A DNA stretch of 6,146 nt from Chryseobacterium sp. GTDB lineage: Bacteria; Bacteroidota; Bacteroidia; Flavobacteriales; Weeksellaceae. Positions 1 through 5,594 of this stretch are shown here, piece by piece (position 1 is the first letter of the stretch; the number at the start of each line of letters is the position of its first letter). Made by a program: the position numbers and the translations under genes. Under the pieces are notes generated by a model, which worked only from the letters and a program-made list of their open reading frames with translations, searched no databases and was not told where the DNA came from. The stretch spans positions 1 to 6,146 of the forward strand of contig RDDY01000103.1 in the NCBI GenBank assembly GCA_003852805.1. Reading direction: 5' to 3'.

Positions 1-35
1 TGGAGTTTAACCATTTTAAAGACTTTCTTTGCCAT
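1..35 (-). CDS. rplK: Ribosomal protein L11 (uL11), N-terminal 11 codons only
   Basis: Reading the minus strand from the ATG at 35-33 gives MAKKVFKMVKL, followed by a partial codon CA(n), most likely Q, before the window ends. This matches the highly conserved start of bacterial L11 (MAKKV..VVKLQ), and the MAKKVFKMVKLQ version is typical of flavobacteria as I recall them. L11 sits at the GTPase-associated centre of the 50S subunit, near where EF-Tu and EF-G act. The start is preceded by an A-rich stretch with no Shine-Dalgarno sequence, as is usual in Bacteroidota. The rest of the gene, and probably rplA, rplJ, rplL, rpoB and rpoC, should lie to the left outside the window. In most bacteria rplK directly follows nusG. 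Here 3 kb on the opposite strand separates them, so rplK needs its own promoter. Only 11 residues are visible, but both sequence and context fit. Confidence 0.88.
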   Translation of the reverse strand, partial: MAKKVFKMVKL

Positions 36-60
36 TTTTTTGTTTTGTTGTTAAAAAATA

Positions 61-89
61 ATGAAATGTGGAAGCATTTATTATTTCAT
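61..89 (-). promoter_or_regulatory. AT-rich inverted repeat followed by a T-run in the rplK leader
   Basis: On the minus strand ATGAAAT (89-83) and ATTTCAT (67-61) form a 7-bp stem with a 15-nt loop. It is followed at once by TATTTTTT (60-53), and the rplK start codon lies 18 nt further on. The layout resembles a weak terminator or attenuator, but the stem has only one G-C pair, so it may be no more than AT-rich chance. Confidence 0.25.
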
Positions 90-91
90 GC

Positions 92-115
92 AGACCGCTT
101 GCTCACCAACGGTCT
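92..115 (-). promoter_or_regulatory. Bulged stem-loop in the presumed rplK leader
   Basis: On the minus strand AGACCG (115-110) pairs with CGGTCT (97-92), and inside it TTG (109-107) pairs with CAA (101-99). This gives a 9-bp helix with one bulged G (98) and a GTGAG loop (106-102). If transcription starts just downstream of the -7 box at 136-129, this hairpin sits at the very 5' end of the rplK mRNA. L11/L1 operons in several bacteria are autoregulated by L1 binding to the leader. A match to an L1 site is not shown here. Confidence 0.4.
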
Positions 116-128
116 ACAATTCGGTTTG

Positions 129-136
129 CAAATTTA
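129..136 (-). promoter_or_regulatory. Candidate -7 promoter box for rplK
   Basis: The minus strand reads TAAATTTG, an exact fit to the Bacteroidota -7 consensus TAnnTTTG. It is the only such match on this strand between 36 and 372. The expected start of transcription is near 122-125, giving a leader of about 90 nt. The -33 element is poor: the nearest TTTG (170-167) lies 30 nt upstream instead of about 17-23. rplK needs a promoter somewhere here, which raises the prior. Confidence 0.4.
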
Positions 137-141
137 TAAAA

Positions 142-149
142 TATTTTTG
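142..149 (+). promoter_or_regulatory. Candidate -7 promoter box for the TPR-AraC operon
   Basis: TATTTTTG fits TAnnTTTG. It lies only 5 bp from the opposite-strand -7 box at 129-136, so the two would be back to back. A TTTG at 125-128 is too close (13 nt) to be a good -33 element. Use of this box would give a 5' leader of over 200 nt. Confidence 0.22.
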
Positions 150-185
150 ATTTACAGTCTGATTGTCAAACTTTTTGTTTACTTA

Positions 186-220
186 GTGCATTGCACCACA
201 ATTACTCGCATAGTTATTGT
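186..220. repeat. Two adjacent dyads, possible operator
   Basis: GTGCA-T-TGCAC (186-196) is a perfect 11-bp palindrome. It is followed directly by ACAATTAC (198-205) and GTTATTGT (213-220), an inverted repeat with one mismatch and a 7-nt spacer. Side-by-side dyads in a divergent control region suggest a protein-binding site, but no family can be named from the sequence alone. Confidence 0.3.
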
Positions 221-360
221 CGATTCTTCGGCGCCGCTTGTCTGTTTTAACATCATAACTAAATACGATTACCGTTAATTGTCGACCTGATTAAGCGGAA
301 GCGTCGATCCGGATATTCAGATCGGGACAATATATATCACAGAACAGAACGATAAATCTT

Positions 361-368
361 TAAATTTG
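361..368 (+). promoter_or_regulatory. TAAATTTG box just upstream of the TPR-AraC start codon
   Basis: TAAATTTG matches the -7 consensus exactly and ends 4 nt before the ATG at 373. If used, transcription would start at or next to the ATG and the mRNA would be nearly leaderless. No TTG is seen at the -33 position, so use of this box is doubtful. The TAA at 361-363 is also an in-frame stop, which rules out any start codon upstream of it. Confidence 0.22.
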
Positions 369-372
369 CTCC

Positions 373-1872
373 ATGTGTCGCTCCTTCGTAGTCTTTGCCG
401 TTGTACTGTTGTGCTTATTGCCGGGAGCCGTAACCGCACAAAACAGTGCAGATCTGCCGCTGCTCATCGCAAAAACAGCGGAAACGGTAGCCTCCAATCC
501 CGACGATGCCATTACCGGCGCACAAAATCTGCTGTTGCAGAAACTGACCGACGATCAGAGACTTACCTTGCAAGGCGTTGTGGCAGAAGCCTATTTTCAC
601 AAGGGCGATTATTTACAGTCGGTCAAATCCATTGAGAACGCTGCGGCAAATACCGGTGCGATAAAACCGTTGGCAGCTTACAATCTTGTGCGGCAGTACA
701 GTTATCTCGGTCTTTATCAACTCTCGGATGCCGGCGCCCATCGGTTGTTGCAGTCCGACAACAAAGGCTCATCCGCTTCTCTTCAAGCAAAACTCTACCG
801 GCTGCTCGCCGAAAATGCTCTGCACCGGAAAATGCCGGGGAAAGCGTTGGAATATATCGACAAGGCCAATGCTGCCGATACCGAACGCAAGCTTTCGCCC
901 GAAAATTTATTGCTGGAAGCGGCATGCTTGGCAGATGACAACAGAATTACGGAGGCGAAATCACTGCTGAACAGCATCCGCACAAAGTCACCGTTGCACA
1001 GAGCCCGACTGTTGTTATTGCATGCCGAAATTCTGAAGCGGCAACACGATTACCGCCGCGCCAACGACAGTCTGAGCAAAGCCATGGCAACGATTTCTCC
1101 GTTGAGCTACGAGCCGCTGAAGCTCGACCTGATAAAAGAAACTGCCGACAATTACCGGCAATTGGGCGACTACTCGGGATTCCGAGCCCAACAGACGTTG
1201 TACCTGAAAAAAGCAGTGGAATTGGAAGAACATCGGAAAGATGGCATCCGTTACCTCGTGAACATGGAGGCCGAACAGTATAAAAACACGGCCAACTTGA
1301 TACAGCAAAAAAATGATCGCAGGTTGACCTATTACACAATCGCCATTTTAGCCGTTCTGATTACAGCGGTGGTTTTACTGTTGATCCTTCGCAGCAATAA
1401 AAAATCGCTGCAAAAACAGCTGTTGTTTTTTGACAAAATCAGCCAACCGCAGGCGTCCGTTGCAATTGCAGAGAAACATCCTGCACCACAAACAACCAAA
1501 AAGAAAAAAGAAAGCGCGGCGTTGCCGAAGGAAACCGAAACGCTTATTCTCCAAAAACTGAACGACTTCGAGAGCAGCGAACAGTTTATGCAGAAAAACA
1601 TGTCGTTGTCTACATTGGCAACCTACCTGGATGTCAACCCTAAATACCTTTCAGAAACCATCAACCGCACCAAAGGCAAAAACTTCAATGCATATATCAA
1701 CGAACTTCGCATCAACAGAATCGCTTTCCTGCTGAAAAACAGTCCCGAATACCGCAATTATAAAATCAGCTATTTGGCCGAACATTCGGGCTTCTCGTCG
1801 CACAGTGCGTTTGCCACGGTTTTTAAATCGGTGACGGGCATGACGCCCAACGCCTTCATCAATCTTCTCTGA
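373..1872 (+). CDS. Transmembrane TPR-containing AraC-family transcription regulator
   Basis: This 499-residue protein carries a signal peptide (about 1-23, ending ..GAVTAQ), then a helical TPR-like region (about 60-280). The clearest helix pairs lie near 63-90, 141-167, 177-202, 210-239 and 252-277. A coiled juxtamembrane helix (280-318) leads to one membrane segment (about 319-340), followed by basic residues (RSNKK), a Lys-rich linker (371-380) and an AraC-type HTH domain at about 409-499. Both HTH units are visible: the first around SLSTLATYLDVNPKYLSETI (411-430), the second around ISYLAEHSGFSSHSAFATVF (465-484). The expected topology is a periplasmic TPR domain and a cytoplasmic DNA-binding domain, so it would act as a one-protein sensor and regulator at the inner membrane. 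An in-frame stop at 361-363 and the signal peptide fix the ATG at 373. It is followed after 3 bp by a related gene lacking the HTH. The signal and targets are unknown. Confidence 0.88.
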   Translation: MCRSFVVFAVVLLCLLPGAVTAQNSADLPLLIAKTAETVASNPDDAITGAQNLLLQKLTDDQRLTLQGVVAEAYFHKGDYLQSVKSIENAAANTGAIKPLAAYNLVRQYSYLGLYQLSDAGAHRLLQSDNKGSSASLQAKLYRLLAENALHRKMPGKALEYIDKANAADTERKLSPENLLLEAACLADDNRITEAKSLLNSIRTKSPLHRARLLLLHAEILKRQHDYRRANDSLSKAMATISPLSYEPLKLDLIKETADNYRQLGDYSGFRAQQTLYLKKAVELEEHRKDGIRYLVNMEAEQYKNTANLIQQKNDRRLTYYTIAILAVLITAVVLLLILRSNKKSLQKQLLFFDKISQPQASVAIAEKHPAPQTTKKKKESAALPKETETLILQKLNDFESSEQFMQKNMSLSTLATYLDVNPKYLSETINRTKGKNFNAYINELRINRIAFLLKNSPEYRNYKISYLAEHSGFSSHSAFATVFKSVTGMTPNAFINLL

Positions 1873-1875
1873 ATC

Positions 1876-2997
1876 ATGGGTAAACGCATATTTTTTATTG
1901 GCGTTATAATGTTATCGATCGGTCTCGATGCGCAGCATCAGAGAATCGATTCGTCGATTGATGCAGCCGTGGTGGATGTCTATCAAGACCCCGACCGCGC
2001 ACTGAAAAATTCTACCGAGTTGCTGAAGAAGGTAGAAACCGTGCCGCAGCAGATCAAAGTCTACCGCTTGCGCGCCACCGCCTACTTGGCGAAGCGGGAT
2101 TTCTCAAAAGCATTGGAGAGCAGTTTGGCTGCCGAGGAGCTGACGACAAAACTGCAAGACAAAGTGCAACGTGCAGCCGCACTCAACTCGCTGGCGATAC
2201 TTTATCAACAGATGGATCTGTACGCAAAAAGCTTGGAGCTGCTGAACGAAGTCGATTCGTTGCTCATGAACGCCGCGAAGCATAACCAAGACGATTTTGA
2301 GCAGGCGAAAAGTCTCGCGATACGCGGCATGATTTACCGCAAACAAGGGAATATAGAACTGGCGTTGGAGAAGCTTCTCGCAGCACTGCACCGTCTCAAG
2401 TTGCAACAATTGGACGAGGCGAATACCGCAAACGCCAGCGTCATCTGTTACAACATCGCCTATTGCTACCTGGATCTTAATAAAACAGAGACAGCAACAG
2501 AGTATTTTAACGATGCTCTACGGCTGGCCGAATCCGTGGGCGGTGAAAGTCTGAAGGCGTATGCGTTGAAAGGCTTGGCCGAAATCTACGGCCGGCAAGA
2601 ACGTTACGAGGAAGCGAATAAATTACTGTTAAAGGCAGATGAACTGTCGCACGACATTGGTGATATTATTTTGCAAGAGGCGCTGTATCGTCTTTTGTCC
2701 GAGAACTATCTACAGCTGGACCGTCTTGCACTCTACGAGCGGTACTACAATTTATACCGGCAATTCAAGGCAAAGCGCGAGAAAAATGAAACCGAGTCTA
2801 TCGAAGCAATCCTGCAACTGCAAAGCAGCCAAGCGGATTCCATCATTGCAAAGGCCGAGGCTTCCTACCACCGACAGCTGCGGGGGCGTGGTCTGATCGG
2901 TTTTGTTTTGCTTTCCTTCGTACTCCTGTTTATATACCGACAGATTACCGAGAACCGAAAACTGAAGCGCCATTTGGAACAAAAGTTAAGGCAATAA
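1876..2997 (+). CDS. Membrane-anchored TPR protein without DNA-binding domain, partner of the upstream regulator
   Basis: This 373-residue protein has a signal peptide (about 1-19, ..GLDAQ), an all-helical TPR region (about 60-300), a juxtamembrane helix (about 300-335), one membrane segment (about 337-354) and a short basic tail (RQITENRKLKRHLEQKLRQ). TPR units are recognisable near 61-94, 97-130, 144-177, 188-221, 227-260 and 264-297, with typical Ala/Gly/Tyr packing such as LKGLAEIYGRQERYEEANKLL. The layout mirrors the upstream TPR-AraC protein but stops about 18 residues after the membrane helix. The stop codon abuts a terminator hairpin, so no HTH remnant is encoded downstream. The ATG lies 3 bp after the upstream stop, implying one mRNA and translational coupling. 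It plausibly interacts with the regulator as a co-sensor or modulator, which is inference. A paralogue that lost its HTH is the alternative origin. Confidence 0.82.
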   Translation: MGKRIFFIGVIMLSIGLDAQHQRIDSSIDAAVVDVYQDPDRALKNSTELLKKVETVPQQIKVYRLRATAYLAKRDFSKALESSLAAEELTTKLQDKVQRAAALNSLAILYQQMDLYAKSLELLNEVDSLLMNAAKHNQDDFEQAKSLAIRGMIYRKQGNIELALEKLLAALHRLKLQQLDEANTANASVICYNIAYCYLDLNKTETATEYFNDALRLAESVGGESLKAYALKGLAEIYGRQERYEEANKLLLKADELSHDIGDIILQEALYRLLSENYLQLDRLALYERYYNLYRQFKAKREKNETESIEAILQLQSSQADSIIAKAEASYHRQLRGRGLIGFVLLSFVLLFIYRQITENRKLKRHLEQKLRQ

Positions 2998-3025
2998 AAA
3001 ACTCCGCAGCAATGCCGCGGAGTTC
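2993..3025. terminator. Shared terminator between the TPR pair and nusG
   Basis: AACTCCGC (3000-3007) and GCGGAGTT (3017-3024) form a perfect 8-bp stem with a 9-nt loop, lying between the convergent stop codons at 2997 and 3046. On the minus strand the stem is followed by TTTTATTG, a fair U-tract, so it best fits termination after nusG. On the plus strand the following sequence (CTCATATTTTG) is a weaker U-tract, so the hairpin may work in both directions. Confidence 0.75.
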
Positions 3026-3045
3026 TCATATTTTGTAAGTTATCT

Positions 3046-3588
3046 CTATACCTTCTCCACCTGCATATAGCTAAGTTCCAGCGGAGTTTTACGGCCGAAG
3101 ATAAGAACCATAACTTCGAGTTTCTTTTTGTCCTCGTGGATTTTCTCAATGGTGCCGTTGAAGCCGTTGAACGGTCCGTCCACCACTTTTACGTTCTCGC
3201 CGACGGTGTACGGTATCATAGCTTCCTGAGCGAATTCTGACAACTCGTCCATACGGCCTAGCATGCGGTTCACCTCGGATTTACGCATCGGCACAGGATC
3301 TCCGCCTTTGGTCAGGCTGAGAAAAGAGATGACGCCCGGTATGTTTTTGATGACGTGCGGAACCTCTCCCACCAGATTGGCCTCCACCATCAGGTAACCC
3401 GGATAGTAAGGTCTTTCTTTTGGAACCTTTTTGCCGTTGCGCATTTGCAGGATTTTTTCCATCGGAATTACCACCTGCGTAACGTATTCATCCATACCCA
3501 GACGCTTGATCTCGGTTTCGATGTAATTTTTCACTTTATTTTCCTGACCGCTGATGGCCTTTAGCACATACCATTTCAACTCACTCAT
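3046..3588 (-). CDS. nusG: Transcription termination/antitermination factor NusG
   Basis: NusG binds the RNA polymerase clamp and increases processivity. Through its KOW domain it also couples polymerase to the ribosome or Rho. The 180 residues match the usual length. The NGN domain spans about 5-110, with the start KWYVLKAISGQENKVKNYIE and the conserved PYYPGYLMVEA (60-70). The KOW domain is at about 127-178, with VGENVKVVDGPFNGFNG (129-145) and the typical FGRKTPLELSYMQVEKV end. The ATG at 3588 lies 12 nt after the secE stop, so the two are co-transcribed. No Shine-Dalgarno sequence is seen in the short AT-rich spacer. The gene is followed by a hairpin terminator and a convergent two-gene unit where rplK would be expected, so here nusG ends its transcription unit. 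Function is confident by family. Confidence 0.98.
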   Translation of the reverse strand: MSELKWYVLKAISGQENKVKNYIETEIKRLGMDEYVTQVVIPMEKILQMRNGKKVPKERPYYPGYLMVEANLVGEVPHVIKNIPGVISFLSLTKGGDPVPMRKSEVNRMLGRMDELSEFAQEAMIPYTVGENVKVVDGPFNGFNGTIEKIHEDKKKLEVMVLIFGRKTPLELSYMQVEKV

Positions 3589-3600
3589 AGAAAATAAATT

Positions 3601-3804
3601 TTAATTGAATATATTGATGAGCACACCGAATATATTCTTGATCGTCACACTGAACAATGAATCCACCCCAAACGTAAACAGTGCCAAAAGCACTGTTCCG
3701 ATGGAAACCACCACTGTCGAGGACTGCAGTTCCGGCCACTTCGGCCATTCTACTTTGTCCTTGAACTCGATGTAAGATTCTTTAACGAAGGTAATTAAAC
3801 TCAT
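3601..3804 (-). CDS. secE: Preprotein translocase subunit SecE
   Basis: SecE is the small clamp subunit of the SecYEG channel in the inner membrane. This is the short single-span form (67 residues) typical of most bacteria outside the enterics. An amphipathic N-terminal helix carries the conserved ESYIEFKDKVEWPKWPELQ (9-27). One membrane segment follows at about 29-47 (VVVSIGTVLLALF), and further hydrophobic residues run to the C-terminus. The ATG at 3804 is 13 nt after the end of tRNA-Trp, so the mRNA 5' end of secE may be made by 3' processing of that tRNA. nusG follows after 12 nt. The secE-nusG pair downstream of tRNA-Trp is the standard bacterial arrangement. Confidence 0.97.
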   Translation of the reverse strand: MSLITFVKESYIEFKDKVEWPKWPELQSSTVVVSIGTVLLALFTFGVDSLFSVTIKNIFGVLINIFN

Positions 3805-3817
3805 TAGTCGTTATTTG

Positions 3818-3888
3818 CACGGGCACTAGGATTCGAACCCAGATCAACGGTTTTGGAGACCGGTATCCTACCATTGGACGATGCCCGT
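3818..3888 (-). tRNA. tRNA-Trp (anticodon CCA)
   Basis: The 71-nt cloverleaf has a 7-bp acceptor stem ACGGGCA/TGCCCGT, D-stem GTCC/GGAT, anticodon loop CTCCAAA with anticodon CCA, T-loop TTCGAAT and discriminator G, the expected Trp identity base. The anticodon stem has one terminal C-T mismatch and the variable loop has 4 nt. CCA is not encoded. It lies between tuf and secE, as in many bacteria, only 4 nt after the T-run of a terminator-like hairpin. Confidence 0.97.
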
Positions 3889-3892
3889 TTGT

Positions 3893-3926
3893 AAAAAGCT
3901 CCGCAAGTTTCCCTGCGGAAGCTTTT
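3893..3926 (-). terminator. Terminator-like hairpin between tuf and tRNA-Trp
   Basis: On the minus strand AAAAGCT-T-CCGC (3926-3915) pairs with GCGG-AGCTTTT (3904-3894), giving 11 bp with one bulged T and a 10-nt loop. The U-tract overlaps the stem base (TTTTT, 3897-3893). It starts 9 nt after the tuf stop and ends 4 nt before tRNA-Trp. No promoter for tRNA-Trp is seen between them, so the hairpin probably leaks and lowers secE-nusG expression relative to tuf. Confidence 0.6.
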
Positions 3927-3935
3927 GGGATTTTA

Positions 3936-5123
3936 TTAGTCGATGATTTCAGTTACCTGACCTGCACCTACTGTTCTACCACCTTCTCTGATCGCAAATC
4001 TCAGACCTACGTTAAGAGCAATTGGTTGAAGCAATTCTACAGTAATAGTAAGGTTATCACCCGGCATTACCATTTCTACACCTTCCGGCAAGAAGATCTC
4101 ACCTGTTACGTCAGTGGTTCTTACGTAGAACTGTGGACGATATTTATTGTGGAACGGAGTGTGACGGCCACCTTCTTCTTTTGAAAGGATGTAAACCTCT
4201 GCTTTGAATTTTTTGTGCGGAGTTACGGAACCTTGCTTAGCGATTACCATACCTCTCTTGATATCGGTTTTCTCGATACCTCTCAACAGCAGACCTACGT
4301 TGTCACCGGCTTCACCTCTGTCAAGGATCTTACGGAACATCTCAACACCTGTTACGGTAGAAGTCAGTTTCTCGTCACCCATACCTACGATGTCTACGGG
4401 ATCACCAGAGTTGATAACACCGGCTTCGATACGACCTGTTGCAACCGTACCACGACCTGTAATAGAGAATACGTCTTCGATAGGCATCAGGAAAGGCTTG
4501 TCAGACTCTCTTGTTGGCTGTTCGATCCAAGTATCAACCGCATCCATCAATTCTTCTACGGTTTTTACCCACTTGTCTTCGCCGTTAAGCGCGCCAAGGG
4601 CGGAACCTTGAATTACGGGAGAGTTGTCACCGTCGTACTCATAAGTTGAAAGCAGATCTCTCAATTCCAGCTCAACAAGCTCAAGAAGTTCAGGATCGTC
4701 TACCATATCCACTTTGTTCATGAAGACAACGATGCGTGGAACGTTTACCTGACGGCAAAGCAAGATGTGCTCTCTTGTTTGTGGCATAGGACCATCAGTC
4801 GCAGCACAAACCAGGATAGCTCCGTCCATCTGAGCAGCACCCGTTACCATGTTCTTTACGTAGTCGGCGTGACCCGGACAGTCAACGTGTGCATAGTGAC
4901 GGTTCTCAGTTTCGTATTCAATGTGTGAAGTATTGATGGTAATACCTCTTTCTTTTTCTTCAGGAGCAGAGTCAATTGCATTATAGTCTCTTTTTTCAGC
5001 CAGACCTTTGTCAGCCAATACTTTAGAGATCGCTGCAGTCAACGTAGTCTTACCATGGTCAACGTGACCGATGGTACCAATGTTCAAGTGCGGTTTGTTA
5101 CGATTAAACGTTTCCTTTGCCAT
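3936..5123 (-). CDS. tuf: Translation elongation factor EF-Tu
   Basis: EF-Tu is the GTPase that carries aminoacyl-tRNA to the ribosomal A site in the cytoplasm. The 395 residues are full length. The GTP-binding domain (about 1-205) shows the P-loop GHVDHGKT (19-26), switch I RGITIN (59-64), DCPGH (81-85), NKVD (136-139) and SAL (174-176). Domain 2 includes [15 protein letters not shown] (219-233), and domain 3 ends in [21 protein letters not shown]. No key residue is missing. The ATG at 5123 gives the canonical MAKE.F start, preceded by an A/T-rich leader without a Shine-Dalgarno sequence. The gene has its own promoter near 5169-5198, is cut off from the upstream tRNA cluster by a strong terminator, and is followed by a leaky-looking hairpin and tRNA-Trp-secE-nusG. 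Confidence 0.99.
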   Translation of the reverse strand: MAKETFNRNKPHLNIGTIGHVDHGKTTLTAAISKVLADKGLAEKRDYNAIDSAPEEKERGITINTSHIEYETENRHYAHVDCPGHADYVKNMVTGAAQMDGAILVCAATDGPMPQTREHILLCRQVNVPRIVVFMNKVDMVDDPELLELVELELRDLLSTYEYDGDNSPVIQGSALGALNGEDKWVKTVEELMDAVDTWIEQPTRESDKPFLMPIEDVFSITGRGTVATGRIEAGVINSGDPVDIVGMGDEKLTSTVTGVEMFRKILDRGEAGDNVGLLLRGIEKTDIKRGMVIAKQGSVTPHKKFKAEVYILSKEEGGRHTPFHNKYRPQFYVRTTDVTGEIFLPEGVEMVMPGDNLTITVELLQPIALNVGLRFAIREGGRTVGAGQVTEIID

Positions 5124-5168
5124 GATTTTAAGCTTTAGTTATTGACAATTTTGAATTTTTTCAGTGTG

Positions 5169-5198
5169 CAAATATAGTTAATTTTTATTATGCAAAAA
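5169..5198 (-). promoter_or_regulatory. tuf promoter (Bacteroidota type)
   Basis: On the minus strand TTTTTG (5198-5193, -33 element) is followed after 16 nt by TATATTTG (5176-5169), an exact TAnnTTTG -7 box. The spacing is at or just below the usual range. Transcription would start near 5163, giving a leader of about 40 nt. A second -7-like match, TAATTTTG (5216-5209), lies upstream without a good -33 partner. Confidence 0.65.
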
Positions 5199-5309
5199 TA
5201 TTTTTAAGCAAAATTATGTTTTGCCTATCTGCACACTCGGTATCGAGACAAGGCCCGTTTCGTCATTTTTTTCTGCCAAGCCTTGCAACAAATAAGATGC
5301 GCGGACTTG

Positions 5310-5340
5310 TTAAAAAAAAATCTTCTCCTAAGAGAAGATT
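5310..5340 (-). terminator. Rho-independent terminator of the tRNA cluster
   Basis: GAGAAGATT/AATCTTCTC (5332-5340 with 5319-5327) forms a perfect 9-bp stem with a 4-nt loop. On the minus strand it runs into a stretch of nine T (5320-5312). It starts 18 nt after the end of tRNA-Thr(GGT) and separates the tRNA operon from tuf. It is the strongest terminator in the window. Confidence 0.88.
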
Positions 5341-5358
5341 ATCTTTTAAAAGACGTAG

Positions 5359-5430
5359 AGCCAATGACGGGATTTGAACCCGTGACCTCTTCCTTACCAA
5401 GGAAGCACTCTACCCCTGAGCTACATCGGC
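5359..5430 (-). tRNA. tRNA-Thr (anticodon GGT)
   Basis: The 72-nt cloverleaf has acceptor stem GCCGATG/CATTGGC with one G-T wobble, anticodon stem CTTCC/GGAAG around TTGGTAA (anticodon GGT), T-arm ACGGG-TTCAAAT-CCCGT and discriminator T. CCA is not encoded. It is the last tRNA of the four-gene cluster upstream of tuf and reads ACC and ACU codons. Confidence 0.97.
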
Positions 5431-5440
5431 CAAAAAGTGG

Positions 5441-5513
5441 AGCGGAAGACGGGGGTCGAACCCGCGACATTCAGCTTGGAAGGCTGACGCTCTACCAACT
5501 GAGCTACTTCCGC
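5441..5513 (-). tRNA. tRNA-Gly (anticodon TCC)
   Basis: The 73-nt cloverleaf has acceptor stem GCGGAAG/CTTCCGC, anticodon stem TCAGC/GCTGA around CTTCCAA (anticodon TCC), T-loop TTCGACC and discriminator T. The next three bases on the minus strand (5440-5438) are CCA, so the 3' CCA is genome-encoded here, unlike in the other four tRNAs. It lies 10 nt upstream of tRNA-Thr(GGT), or 7 nt counting the CCA. Confidence 0.97.
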
Positions 5514-5594
5514 ATGATTTGTCAAAACTACAAAAACGCTTGGTAATCGTAAGTTGTAATTTGTTTTGACAGCAAAACTTAAAGAAAGTTTTAG

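Larger units (their letters stand above)
36..372. promoter_or_regulatory. Divergent control region between rplK (-) and the TPR-AraC gene (+)
   Basis: These 337 bp separate two divergently oriented genes and contain no convincing gene. The stretch holds candidate -7 boxes on both strands (129-136 minus, 142-149 plus, 361-368 plus), a bulged stem-loop at 92-115, an AT-rich inverted repeat at 61-89, two adjacent dyads at 186-220, and an 8-bp near-repeat at 306-313 and 320-327. Both divergent genes must start transcription here, because the nusG side is closed by a terminator and lies beyond genes on the other strand. The individual elements are listed separately. Confidence 0.7.

Noticed and set aside
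45..278. 77-residue open frame on the plus strand upstream of the regulator gene
   Set aside because: It has a non-ATG start, an AT-rich composition and no recognisable family, and it covers the region that must hold the rplK and regulator promoters.
2998..3045. Possible decayed AraC domain after the second TPR gene
   Set aside because: The gap to the nusG stop is only 48 bp and is filled by the terminator hairpin, so no remnant could fit.
36..3045. Insertion sequence or integrative element carrying the regulator pair
   Set aside because: No transposase, integrase, terminal inverted repeats or target duplication is visible at either end. The break in gene order has no visible mobile cause.
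4204..4649. Two overlapping plus-strand open frames of 135 and 144 residues
   Set aside because: They lie entirely antisense to tuf, whose strong codon bias creates open frames on the other strand.
5163..5237. AGTGTGCA/TGCACACT inverted repeat around the tuf promoter
   Set aside because: An 8-bp repeat with a 59-nt spacer is expected several times by chance in 6 kb.
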